Program-made: the position numbers and the translations under genes
The notes under the pieces: generated by a model
The model's database searches: none
What the model was told of the DNA's origin: nothing
The model's input: the letters and a program-made list of their open reading frames with translations, nothing else
In this document: positions 19,388-32,172 of the stretch, in pieces
How the letters are laid out: every line of letters begins with the position of its first letter
Position numbering within the stretch: position 1 is the first letter of the stretch
Origin: Auanema rhodensis
Lineage: Eukaryota > Nematoda > Chromadorea > Rhabditida > Rhabditidae
Assembly: GCA_964057225.1 (NCBI GenBank)
Contig: OZ059896.1
Coordinates: forward strand, 8,618,001 to 8,682,000
DNA length: 64,000 nt
Direction: 5' to 3'

Positions 19388-19436
19388 ATCATCATCATCA
19401 GCATCAGCATCAGCATCAGCAGCATCAGCAGCATCA
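19388..19436. repeat. (CAT)n/(CAG)n mixed trinucleotide repeat
   Basis: A run of CAT and CAG units with a coding-like triplet periodicity. No open frame with acceptable splice sites extends it, so it is recorded as a simple repeat. A GAT-type run on the same strand lies at about 23639-23680. Confidence 0.85.
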
Positions 19437-22254
19437 TTGCATTACTCTTTCAAACTGTCTGCCTTTATTTAAAAAAATTTTTTCATAAAATTTGAAATGA
19501 AAACGAAAAATGTTATATTTTGTTCCACGCGACATGATCAATCGGATGGAAACATTTTTAAAAACTAGTCAAAATTACTCCATTTTTCAGGGGAAAAAAA
19601 CAGTAAAAGGATGAATCTAGTATAGTTGTTGGTGCCTAACTGTTCTCAGAAACATTCCAGAAACTCATTTTTCATCGTCCAATTCATTTTCGTCTTCTTC
19701 TTCTTCATCATCATCTATTACCATCCATAGATGTAGAGGTTGTACTTGCTGTCATCTAATTTCAAAGGTTTTACACAGAATATGTGCAAAAGAATGAAAT
19801 AACTTTTTAGTCTCTTGCAAAGAATATAAAATATTTTATAAACTGAACAATATTATATTTTTTCTCTTCAAATGTCTCCACCCAATGATCATTTTTAATT
19901 TTACTGGTACGATAATCTGATAGATTTAATGGTTAGATTGACATTATTATATAGACAAAATGTATAATCTTATATTGAATGATAAGGCATACAAGGAAAT
20001 AAGCAAAAAGATTATAAACTATTTTTGAAAATCATTAGAAACATATTATTAGAGGTCGCTTGTACTTGCTGCCTCATATCTTTCATCGAATTTTCAAGAA
20101 ACAAGAATGTATTTGCTAATGAGATATCCAATATTGAATAGAACTTTGAAGAATTTTCATTTAAACTTTGAACTTTACGTCAAAAATGAAATATTATTGG
20201 ATTGTTTTGAGATACAAATTCAAGAAAAAGATCAGAATGCTTGATTATTATAAGAACTGCTTATTAGAAAGATTGATTTATCATGTTCAAGAAAAATATT
20301 CTAATAAAATTTAATGATCGCTATGTCTTCAGAATGATCTGATTCAACAAATCTTTTCAGTTTTTTTTTGTTTTAAAACATTCGTAAAACCAATAGAAAA
20401 TTTTTCCGACAATTCGTTTGGAAGAGATTTTGCACGAATTACCAGTGAAACGACGAATAAGAAGATGATGATGAACGGTCTTTCACATTGACCAAAGCAA
20501 CATTCAATGAATATCGATGACATTATTCAACGTCAATGACATCAAAATGTCAACGACAAAACTTCAAAAGTTTTCTTTTTTTCTCTCATTCTCCATCATT
20601 TTCTATGTCTTTCGCATCTCTTTTCATCTGTACCTGCTACCAATACTGTCGACAACAGCAGCAGCAGCAACAGCAACAGCACGGACATCATACCATCCTG
20701 TAGACATATCACCGGCGTAATCACTTTGCATGTATGGGTAGCTTATCTGCAAGCATCTAAGACATCAATCAAGTTTTTCTAATTCATATATTAAGATTTT
20801 AATTTGTAATTCATTACTAAGAACTTATAAGTATTTTCAAAAAAATTAAATTATCTTTAAAGTAAATGAAGTTTATTTGCAGTATGTAGTGCAATTCCCA
20901 TCCAAAATGTATTAAAATCTGCATAACTATTATAATTTATATAAAATACTGTATATAATATATAAAATAAAAAGAATAATATGTTATTTTCACTTTTTAT
21001 ATTTATAAACTATACATTTTTTTATTTTTTTTTATTTCAAAAACATGTTTTTTCAGCGTTTTGTTCTTTTTTTTTCTAAATGCGAGTCCTTGGTCGAAAG
21101 CGAACACATCAGTATCCACCAAAAATGCCATTGACACGCTGATCATTGGGCTGGAAGTAGAAGTAGCAAGAGATGATGAGAAAAAAAGACGAAAAAGAAA
21201 GTTCATAACCATGATGACGATCAACGGCGAAAAAAAAGGATAAGAAAAAAGCAAATGAGAGAGGTGAGAGGAAGACATTTTTGCTAAAAAGAACCGGAAG
21301 ACGTGATCAAATTTAATCATTTTTGTAATCGAAGCTACATATAAGCTGTACGAAAAGTATTTTGAAAAGTGAAAATGAAGAAATAATAGTAATATTATAG
21401 TATTTAATATATATTATATGTTATAAATATTTAATTATAAAGATTATTCTAAGCATTAGAAATTATATTTTATGAGATAGCATTAAACTATAACATATTA
21501 TAAAGATTAGTATTGTTGTTCATTAGTTTGATTTTCGTGCACTTGCTAGCATGCTACGCAGTTTTTGATAATTCTCCCAATCTTCTGTATTAAATATAAT
21601 TAATATTTTTTAATTATATTTATGATTTTTTTTTCTTTAAACGCATAAAAAATACTGATAACAATATAGGCTGAATTAGTATAAGTTAAAAGAAAATCCG
21701 GATTGCCGATATATTGGTGTCTAAGCAGCTTCATATCAACTTTTTTCGTTGTATTTTCATCTTCCTTTTTCTGATTTCCGTAGGGCATTCCATTCTTTTT
21801 CAATCATTACTGCTGTTACGTCAGAAAAAAAAATAGAAAATGGTATTAGATTTCTTAAATATATTTATATTAATGAATATATATCTATATATATATATAT
21901 ATAGATATTAATCTACTTTATAAACTTCAATTTTAATGTAAAACTGGCAATATGACGTCATGAAGTGATCAAGAATCTATTCAAATGGATTTATATAAAT
22001 GGCCTATCATCATCTGGATTTTCAACAACACAATAACTTATCTTCTTCTCATCGTCACGTAAACTTCAATATGTCTGAACTCCATAATACTTCTTATAAT
22101 GTTGAACAATAGCAGGAAGAGATTGAAGAATTGAATGGGAATTATAGAAAGGTAGAGAGAGAGATAGAAAGATAGAAAGAGAGAAGAGACAGAAAAGAAA
22201 GATTTGGTAAACGGATTGGCGTGAGAGAAACATAGAATTATGTATGATTATTGG

Positions 22255-22680
22255 AACGATAGAAGTAGAGATAGATTTTGTCCCCGGTGCGTGTGTACCC
22301 GAGCACTAACTCCTTTCTTCTCGGGGCTCTCCAACAAAATCGTTTTATTTGTATTTCATTCTCATTTGACAGACAGTATGTACCGATGATTTCTCTGCTT
22401 CTCTCGTCCTATCTTATCTAAATGATCTTTAGTAATGACGGGCCGTGTGCTTGTCTGCGCCTCCTTCGGCATGTATTTCAACTATAGAATATTAGAAAAA
22501 GAGTAAAGAAAACTGTGAGAGTATCAGAGAATCAAATTTAGAGAATGAGAGAGAGAGAGGGGAGAAAGAAAGAGACTGGTGTGGGCGCTGTTGCACCACA
22601 ACGCGACTACAACGAATCAAATGTTATCGTGTAGCGTTGATGTCGAAAATCAGCCTGTCCCGGGGACCGACAAGCATTCA
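22255..22680. promoter_or_regulatory. GC-rich patch in the gene desert
   Basis: About 400 bp of relatively high GC with several GC-rich words (such as CCCGGGG near 22660). It shares a 16-base motif, GGTGC-G/T-TGTGTACCCG at 22286-22301, with the GC-rich island at 10.4 kb. No gene model could be built. A distal promoter or enhancer is one reading; the evidence is composition and the shared motif only. Confidence 0.25.
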
Positions 22681-25060
22681 ATCAATACAATTTAGTCTTT
22701 AAAAATAAAATGACATTATAAGCTGATAAAATACATTTATGAGTTTTGCATCAGGAAAAAAGATCAAAAAAAAGCAGAAAAATAAGGATAAACAAAGACT
22801 TGTATGTGATGAATATGTGGATAAACTCATCTTTACTATAAGATATAAGGGAACTCTATCTATATACGTAAAGATGATCTATATGTCTATATCAGATAAT
22901 TCTTGATCATATGATACTTAAACCTTCAAAGAGAGTAGATTCATGATTTCTGTGGTGCCCCACATTTTATAAAACATTTTGAATAATCAGAGATGAAGTC
23001 AATTTCTCTTAAATACATATATATATATATATTTATATTTATATTTATTTTTAAAAAGTTTTGCTTTCATAATAATCAATAAAAAAACAATTTTTAAAAT
23101 AAAAAAATTGTAGTCAATTCAGAACTAGTAATCGTAAGAATGTGTTGATATGATTGCTGGCACGATTGACATGTATTTACTGATAGCTTGTCTTTCATCT
23201 GAACCCAATTGACCATATGACGACGTATGTATGTAAGATCAGAAAAGAAGATGATGACTGTTATCATAAAATGAAAAATTTACGTCAAATATGAAAAATA
23301 TAACAAAGAAGACTAATATTATATGTTATAATACGGTATTATAAGAAGATCATTTGGAAATGTTGCAAAAATAAAATTGTATTTTGTTATTTGATAGTGA
23401 TAAAGATTAGTTTATGATTATATAAGTTTAAATTTATTTTTTTCTATGCTTATAGTTGTTATATATAATCAAATAATAAATTAAAGAAAACACGTGTTTA
23501 TCATAATAATTATTATAATTGAAATTATAAAAATTAATGTAATAACACTGATTTTAAAAAAAAAAGTCAAGTTTGCTTGAGTAAAGATCATTTAAGTAAT
23601 TTCAATAGAAATCTAATTAGCTCTATATGCTCATGCTGATGAGGATGATGATGATGATGACGATGATGATGATGAAAATGACGACAACCGTCAACCAAAT
23701 GATAATAACTATTGGATTTCAATATTAATAATATAAAAATTAAATTAAATATTTTAAAAATATAAAAACCTTTGAATATATTTCTGTTAATTAATATTAA
23801 AATATATAACTTACTAACTTACTATAAAACAGATTTTAAAATGTCACAAGTTGTATGACTTTCTTGGATGAAGCATATTAATATATTATAAATATATATA
23901 AAATTTTAAACTATTTCATATTAATTATATATATATGTATATATATAGAATTTTAATTTTAATTTTAATTTTATTTTATAATAATAATCAAACTAATTAT
24001 TCTGGTATATATGTATATCAAACCAATATCTTACTTTTGCTGTTTGCAGCTTATATGAAACTTCAATTTATAGTTATTCAATAATGATTTTACTTGTAAT
24101 ATATTTTATTTGAATAAGTAAACCAATTTTGTTTATTATAACCATATTTCATGATTTTACCATATATTATAATAAAGTATAGAACTTTTACTAATTATAT
24201 TTAAATATACAGTATCTTATTCATATTAATATTACGTAAAAAAAATATAGTTAGTTCAATATATTGCTTTTTAACTAGTTATAATATTAAAATTGAATTA
24301 ATGAATTATTATTAAATAAATAAATAAAATTCATTATCAACTTTTATTCCAAAATACACATGTATATTCATATATCTTTGACTTATTTCTATATTATACA
24401 TATAAAACTCATTAGCATGCTGCAACATGAAAACGTTTTGAACATTTTTTTTTGTTGAAAATTTCAATCTCTTTTATGCATTTTATAATTACAACAGTAT
24501 ATTTGATTATAGAACCAACGTAATATATATATGAAAATCATGAAATTGTATTTGATTCAATTATATTTGTTAACAAAAAAAAATAATTAAACATTTGTTT
24601 AATTTTTATTCTTTGAACAAAATTCAGAAATTGCTCTTATTTACATAGATATGTATATACTATTATAGATATATAAGAGATATATCATTCCTAACTGATT
24701 TATATACAAATATTTATCAATTTATTTGTATATTATACATATATAGATATATGTCTATCTTACTATATATAAATATAAAATATTTAATTTCAAATTTCTA
24801 TCGTTCAAGGAATACAAAGCTTTCACGTAAAATGTTACGTCATATTTAATCTGTTGAAATACAAATCCTGTGTGTTTCGTTTCAAGCTGCTCTGAGATAA
24901 ATTTCTTAATCTGCTTTTTAATCTTTTCTATCAATGTAAAATAAATAAAATGTGATGAGTATATTAAGTACAATAAAAAAAAATTTATAAATATATTATT
25001 TTTATAAAATAAAATATTTATATTATAATTTTTATTTTTAAACTTAACTATAAAGCACAG

Positions 25061-25074
25061 TAGCTCTCTCTTTA

Positions 25075-25138
<64 letters not shown>
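25061..25138. repeat. (CT)n microsatellite
   Basis: A CT repeat of about 75 bp, interrupted near its left end, downstream of the UDP-glucuronosyltransferase gene. A 149-codon minus-strand open frame across it is a repeat artefact (Arg-Glu repeats). Confidence 0.93.
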
Positions 25139-25141
<3 letters not shown>

Positions 25142-25629
25142 CATATAAAAAACACAAAATATTATCAAACAATCTGTCAATAATAATTCTTTTTCGTTTA
25201 TCATTTGAAACTGAGGTTCGTATCAAATTAATGATATGAATTATATGTTATCTTATCATTCATACATAGTATATACACATGTATCTACATACTGTTTATT
25301 TGAAAATTATATTTTCAATGAATAATGAATACATTCTTCATTATTTCAAAGATAATCCTATATTATTTTTGTTTTAATATTGTTATTATTAATAAAAACT
25401 AAAAAAATAAAAAATAAATGTTTACAAATATAATCTTTAAGTTGTGTCTGTGAATTACTTCCAAATAATTCCAAAAATAGAGTTGAATATCAATATATGA
25501 AACTATTATAAACTTCAACTTCAATTTCTGAGGTGTCAGTTTTTGTTTATTTTTGAAAATAAAAAGAAGAATATTTAGAAAAAAATTATTTATAATTCAT
25601 TTGATTACATATAAAATATAATAAATATA

Positions 25630-27862
25630 CTATTCAGTCTTAACTTTCTTTTTAAATATACATGACAACAAAGCATATAAGGCAAATAAAATAATTGATA
25701 AGGTAACTACTACGACACAAACGACGAATGACACTACATCCAGCATATACAGTTGAACGAAACTAAGGTTTTGAGATTCGGCGACCAAATTTGGAATTTT
25801 TCCAACCCTAAAATATTTTTTATTATAATAAATAATGACATCATTATCAGCTTACTTGGCGGCAAATTCAATATGCTTTACAAATGTTTCAGTTGGATCA
25901 TTAGGATTGGTATTAAGAATCTCAGCTAATCGTTTAGCATTCTCTTTGTACCTAAATATAAAATATTAATAAAACAAGATTTATAAACTATATATTCAGA
26001 TATATATAGTTTAGCAAACATACTTATGATCATTGAGAATAGTTCTAATATTCTTTTTAATTGTTTCAACATCTACTAATTCAGTTTTTTCCATTACTAG
26101 AGATGCATTAAAGCGTGATAACATCATAGCATTTCTAGGTTGATCAGCAAAAATTGGAACCTGTAAAAGCAAATAATTAGAAAAATATATTTTTCTATCA
26201 AAAACTAACAAAGATAGTTGGCTTTCCAAGATGAGCAACTTCTGTGGTACTTCCTAAACCTCCATGAGTGATGAAGAGGTCAAGACGATCATCATTGAGA
26301 AGAGCAACTTGTGGAATCCACTTAACCAAGTGAATATTCTTAGCATCATCAGCAAAATCACTATCTTCTTCGTACTTCCAGATGAATGTAACATCAGGCA
26401 TCTCTTTGAAGGCTTGTTTGATTGTCATCCTAAAATTACAAAAATATTTGAAGTTTCTAAATAATGTTCTTACTTGTACTTTTCTGGCATGTCTTTACTC
26501 TTGGCTACGGATCCAAATGAAAGAAGTACAGTATGTTTACGTTCATCCAAATATTTCGAAATTTCCTCATCATTCAACTTAGATTTAAGTTTTTCCTTAT
26601 TCAAAGTAATTCCTCCGATGTCAATAGTTTTTGGATTGATTGGTCTAACAAAGTTCAAATATGGGTGAGAGTTTGTTAAGACATAGCTGACATCAGTACA
26701 AATATCCTAAAAGTTAAAAATTGGTTTTTGCCACCAGCTTGTTAGCTTACCTGCACACTCTTGAATCCGGGACCGAATTTTTGAACAAATGCCTCATGTT
26801 CAATTTTGTAGATAGTCTCATAGAAATTTACAGAACCAATTGATCCCATCAAATTCTTAGCTCTGCTAAAGAAACCCATCTTAGCTCCATCGGTAGACAT
26901 CAAGTTAGGTACATAACTAGACATAGCTGGTTCTCCTACAATATATGATTCATTATACATTAGTTAATTTAATATTTCTTACCCAAATATGATGAGATGA
27001 CATCATTTTGAACAGCAGATAAAGCAGCAACAGTAACGGGAATTTTCAAAGCTTCAAGCATAGCTAAAAATTGTATTATAATTAGTTTCAATATAATATT
27101 TTGAATAGTTATACCTAATCCACAGAATGAGAAAGGTTCAGCGATTCCAAGATCAAATTTACTGTTTTTTAATTCTTCAAATAAACCGTCATCGTTCAAC
27201 ATATCTTCACAGGACATCTTGAAAAGTTTTCCCATCTTAGGTGCCATCTGAAAAATATATTTTTTAATATTTTTCATTTAAATACAAAAATTACCTGAAT
27301 TTGAGAAAGAATATCAGGAGATAAATCCCACAATGTCTTGAACATATGAGCTTTCATGGTAGTTACTGCTTGATGTGTTGCTTCAGATGGCATAACAGCT
27401 TTAATATTTTTTGTGACATGAACTCCATTGCGTTTAAATTCATTTTTATCTACAACTGGCATAACAACTGTCTGAAATAAAAAATAAAATTGCTAATATT
27501 TAGTATATAATTTATAATTTATAATTAAACTTTAATATACAATAAAACTTACAACATTATGACCTTTTTCTGTTAAAATATCAGCTAATCTTCCCATAAA
27601 ATTTGCATGAGAATGTCCGAAAATCTGACTAAATACCACAATTTTATATCCATCTGAAAATATTTATTCATAAATTTGATAATATTATTTGAATTAAATT
27701 ATATTCATATTAAATTAAATTAAATTAAAATTAAATTTAGATTAGTCTTTCATTTTAAATTTTTGTTTGTTTTCCAATAACTTTTTATTAAAAATTAAAT
27801 AAAAAATAGAACTTACCTATAACAGTTGCTAAGCAAAAGATTAAAGGAATGAATAATCTCAT
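25630..27862 (-). CDS. UDP-glucuronosyltransferase (UGT), membrane-bound
   Basis: This enzyme transfers a sugar from a UDP-sugar to small lipophilic acceptors in the ER lumen; in nematodes the large UGT family acts in detoxification and hormone metabolism. About ten exons join into roughly 520 residues, the normal family length. It begins with a signal peptide (MRLFIPLIFCLATVIG). The C-terminal half carries the UDP-sugar binding signature: WIPQVALLNDDRLDLFITHGG and GSTTEVAHLGKPTIFVPIFADQ, each within one exon or across a short intron. A C-terminal membrane helix (VVSFVVCVVVVTLSIILFAL) precedes a lysine-rich tail ending KVKTE, which fits the KxKxx dilysine ER-retrieval pattern. An acceptor TTTCAG lies 14 bases upstream of the ATG (about 27877-27882), suggesting trans-splicing. 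It appears intact. Substrate and paralogue cannot be assigned. Confidence 0.93.
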
Positions 27863-30112
27863 TTGACTTGTCTTTTCTGAAATAAAAATCATCATAGTTA
27901 TCAGTATATATACACATAGACATATATATATATTATAAAATATAATAAATATAAGAATTAGTGATGATGTGAAATTTTATAATCTTATCAAGTAAATGGC
28001 ATATCAAACAAAAATAGTCTAGGTCAAATATACAGGATAACTCTTTTGTTTCTGATAGGACAACTTACTAGTTAAATAACTTTATCAAGATTTGTATAAT
28101 CTATATTAGATTATGATATTGCTGTGAAAATAAGCTGACAATTGACGTCATTTCGTCTATCTTTGGAATGAAATTTGTAAACAAATTCGTATTATCTCGC
28201 CACATTTGTTAACAATCTTTTAAATTAATATAAAGCAAAATGAAGACTTAGATACATTAAAAAAAATTTTGAAAGGATTTCAACGAACTCACAAAGGAAT
28301 GATCGAAAACTGTATATCTATTCAGTAGCAATTCAATAATAATTTAGTTTAAATGCTCAATAATTTATAAAAATTCTCAAAACGTAATGTATTCAAACAT
28401 ACTAATTCTTATTCAAAACTATTCATATATATATATACATAATTTTTTAAATAACTTCCTTTTTTGTTTAATAAACTACGAGGTCAAAGTAAGGATTCGT
28501 TTACGATAAAAGGTTAAATTAGATACATGTTCCAAAAATAGTTTTCATAGCAAGTTTCTTTGCAAAAATTACAATTTTTTTGATCAACGAAACAAATAAA
28601 ATTGAAGTTGAAAGAAATATATATATATATTCTATATGAAAGAGATGTCAATCGAGAGTATAAAGGTCATTGTTTTGTGAATCGTATTCTATTTACATGA
28701 ATTAGTGTTGTAATTCTACAGTTCTGAAATCAAAAGACTATTCCTTCATATGAACCTGTATGTGTTAATATGAGGTTATAAAGATCATTAAGTAAAGCAT
28801 TACATATCAGTAAAACGTTCTATCAAAGTCTAACTGATTATATCAAATATGAAATTTGAACAATACTCTTGAAGATGTATAGAAAATATTTGAAATAAAA
28901 TGAATATAAAGATGAAACATTAATCTTTTTATCTTATCTATACATATTTTATATAAAATATTATGTAAATGTAATAGACAGAATAATAATAAGAAATGTG
29001 TCAACATGAGATTATGGATCAAAGCAACAAAAAAATGATATAGACATGTGTGTATGTTCTAGACTGATGTGAACTGATAATTTGTCTAGTTTATATACTA
29101 TTCGAACAGAGGAAATGATGATTTGTAAAGGTTATCAGAAAGTACCACCCCATAAAATACGATAATGCTAATGGTCAACAAAACTCATCTTATCAGTGAT
29201 CTTTATGCAATCTTATGTAATGATATAGAGATGAGAAAAATAACTTTATTAACATGTCTATACTACATTAATGAAATATATTAATTCGTTCTGATCACTG
29301 ATGAAAGATTTTACATCTTTATGTCTTTTTATTTTAACTACATTGTTGTCATTATGGTCAAAATAGAATTGTCTACATCAAATGGAAGTGATATACATGA
29401 TTTCTCACGTGGAAATCACTTTGGGTTGATACTGATTTCAATAAACTGACGTGTCATATTGACTCATTTTCTAAAGATCTCCGTAAAAACCGGAAATAAA
29501 GCAGAGAAGATCAAAAGTTTTCAGAATTATCTCACGTACTCTAATTGATGAAAGACAATTTTATCAATTAAGATGTTGATATTTGAACAGTTCAAGCCTT
29601 ATCTCAGATTGTGATATTCTGAACTCGTCATCGACATATCGTATCATTGAAAAGGAATATTCAAAAGATATCTTGCGAAATTTCTACAACGACAAAAAGT
29701 TCATTTAAACTCATTTATACTGTTGAAAATGGTAAAATTCGTTTGCAACAATTAATGAACCTGATATCATTATTGTGAAAAGCTAGTTATATTCGTAGTA
29801 ATTAGTATGTTTGTAGATTTGTATTTTTCTTCATAAAAACAGGAAATATCAATTTAGAACATTTATTACAAGTAATTGTCTATTTTATCTTTTGTTCTAC
29901 ATGTTAACTTTTTCCTCTTTATGGTTCAAAAACACTAGTCTAGTCTGGTCAAGTTTGAATTTATTGTTAATGTAGTTTAATTTTCTAATAGGTTTAATTA
30001 CAAATCTAGTTTTTATTCAAATTTATAGTATTTTTTCCTTTTCCTTTTATTGTCTGGGCTAGCAGGTATTTTTTGTAAAAAAAAATATAAGAAAAACTAT
30101 AAGTCTTCCTAA

Positions 30113-30395
30113 TTTCTTCACTTAGTTTTCAGAAAACTTTAAAAAAAAAATTGAGTTCAGTTCTGAGCTTCAAAATTTCATTTTCTAGCAATAACTATGA
30201 AAGAGAAACAATTGGTTTGATTTCACGCATGGATAAGAAAGATCATTTCTAAGGAGAGCTAGATACATCTTGTTCGGGTGAGATGGAACTTCAGGACATC
30301 CGTCTAGGCTGGCTATGGAGGTGAAACAGTGGGATTCAGATACGATCTTATCGTTTCTGTCTTCTCGTTTTCTTCAAGAGAATCGTTCCTCCTTT
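30113..30395. repeat. 283-bp direct repeat, copy A
   Basis: This is nearly identical to 31767-32049 (offset 1654 bp); the only difference found by eye is G in copy A against A in copy B, in the CTTAG/CTTAA word near the left end. The inner 190 bp are clearly richer in G and C than the flanks. It contains a 10-bp stem with one T-T mismatch and a CTT loop at 30337-30359, then a TTCTC/GAGAA pair. No open frame of note covers it on either strand. It could be a duplicated small-RNA gene, a fragment of a mobile element, or a tandem segmental duplication. Confidence 0.9.
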
Positions 30396-31766
30396 TAATA
30401 TTTGAACTCAAAAAAAATATTTTGAATTAAATGAATATAATCAATTTTGGATGAAGAATACAGGTCATTATATAGAATAAAAACATATAATACTACATAA
30501 CATAAACTTCTTTTAAGCACAAACTATAAAGTTCAATACGAAACGCGTGTATAAGTCGTAAAGAAATTTTCAAATAAAAGTATGTTCTAATCATAATTTT
30601 TGTAAGAAAATATTATTTATATATCAGATAATCATATACAAATCTTTTAATCTCTTCGAAGAGATATTGATATTAAAAGTAGTGTAATAAATACTATAAG
30701 TTAGAATACAAAAACATTTCAACAGTTTCAATTATTATATTTGAAATAAATACAGAAAATTGGAATTATTATTTGAAAAAAATTTATTAATATATGCAAA
30801 TATATATATTAATTTAACATAATATAGTTATAAATCTTTTATATTTTCATATGAAAATTATTTTATTCGTTGAAATATATAATATTTCAATCAGCTGTAT
30901 TTTAATATCAACAAATACTTGTAATATACTATCAATTATATAATTAAATGTTATAAAATACAAATATTTAATAAGAAACAATAATTTTTTTATTTTTAAA
31001 TATTATATATAATTTTTTATAATAAAACTTCTTCTTAATTATACAATATTGTACTTTATACATGAACATTTGCTGCTACAATTTTTCAGAAATAGTAAGT
31101 ACATTTTCATTTCAATTTAACAGATAAAGAGGACTGTTAGTTAAATTAGAAAAATTAAAAAAGGTGTATACGAAGTGTAATTAAGAAAAATATTTTGTCA
31201 TTATTAAAATAATATTTTTATAAATATAATAATAATTATTATTAATAATAATAATAAAATTAATTAAATATATACAAATACAGACATACAAAATTAAATA
31301 AATTCTAAATTTTATTTACATCAAATCTAAAAATAATATTCAAATATTTTAATAATAAAAATAAAAATTTATAATTATTTTAAAAATAGATTATTTATAA
31401 TTTTTTTTTTGTTATTTATTTACTTATAACCAATACTTTTATTTTTATTTCTCATACATAATTTCAAAGATAAACATTAATTTAATTAAATATTTAAAAA
31501 TATTTAAATATATAAATGACTTTGACCAGGAAGTAAAAATATTTGAAATTTATAAATTGATTTCACTGATTAGATGAAGCTCAAAGATTAGGAAGGGATA
31601 TATTAAAATATTATGAAAAATTAAAACTTGAGAAAATAACAAATTGAAAACTGGTAACAACCTACTTGTGTAAGAAGTCAAATATATCAAGATTATATTA
31701 ACCTTTATGATTTATGATAAAGAATTAAAATATTAATCAACACTAAATTATATGATTTTATTTTTT

Positions 31767-32049
31767 TTTCTTCACTTAATTTTCAGAAAACTTTAAAAAA
31801 AAAATTGAGTTCAGTTCTGAGCTTCAAAATTTCATTTTCTAGCAATAACTATGAAAGAGAAACAATTGGTTTGATTTCACGCATGGATAAGAAAGATCAT
31901 TTCTAAGGAGAGCTAGATACATCTTGTTCGGGTGAGATGGAACTTCAGGACATCCGTCTAGGCTGGCTATGGAGGTGAAACAGTGGGATTCAGATACGAT
32001 CTTATCGTTTCTGTCTTCTCGTTTTCTTCAAGAGAATCGTTCCTCCTTT
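31767..32049. repeat. 283-bp direct repeat, copy B
   Basis: This is the second copy of the repeat at 30113-30395, in the same orientation. Its right end lies about 100 bp before the probable trans-splice acceptor of the GT92-like gene, so it sits in that gene's promoter or outron. The matching hairpin lies at 31991-32013. The sequence after each copy is unrelated, so the duplication boundaries are sharp. No target-site duplication or terminal inverted repeat was recognised. Confidence 0.9.
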
Positions 32050-32150
32050 CTGAGTTGAATTCCAACTTAATTCCTAACAGCAAATGCAACAGTTTGTCTT
32101 AGCAATCGAAAATATATTTTAGATCATTTACATTCATTTTTCATATTTAT

Positions 32151-32156
32151 TTTTAG
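32151..32156 (+). other. Probable trans-splice acceptor of the GT92-like gene
   Basis: TTTTAG at the end of a T-rich stretch, 16 bases before the ATG at 32173 and with no upstream coding exon. This is the form expected of a spliced-leader acceptor in a nematode. Confidence 0.5.
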
Positions 32157-32172
32157 TTGTTGCTCATCAATT

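Larger units (their letters stand above)
7357..25629. other. Gene desert rich in microsatellites, with a few GC-rich islands
   Basis: No convincing protein gene was found in about 18 kb. Open frames here are short, lack splice-linked partners, or translate (GA)n/(CT)n repeats. The DNA is strongly AT-rich, with long (GA)n, (TA)n and trinucleotide tracts. Relatively GC-rich patches stand out at about 10205-10505, 12090-12300, 15660-15850, 17950-18050 and 22260-22680. Because the DM-domain gene points away from this region, these islands could be its upstream promoters, non-coding 5' exons or enhancers; this is inference. Confidence 0.6.
27863..32172. other. Intergenic region between UGT and GT92-like genes
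   Basis: About 4.3 kb of AT-rich sequence without a supportable protein gene. It contains a perfect CRE-like octamer (28143-28150) and the twin 283-bp direct repeats listed separately. The divergent orientation of the flanking genes means both promoters must lie here. Confidence 0.6.

Noticed and set aside
20517-20720. Plus-strand frame with an Ala/Thr run over CAG/CAA repeats
   Set aside because: There is no splice support, no domain, and the frame is explained by the trinucleotide repeat.
24755-25204. 149-codon minus-strand open frame
   Set aside because: Its core is the Arg-Glu translation of the (CT)n microsatellite and the remainder is AT-driven low complexity; there are no splice partners or domain.
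29991-30001. GGTTTAATTAC, identical to the first 11 bases of nematode SL1, with CAAGTTTGA about 40 bp before it
   Set aside because: The rest of the SL1 exon, a following donor GT and an Sm site are missing, and AT-rich words of this length arise by chance. It is not an SL RNA gene as it stands.
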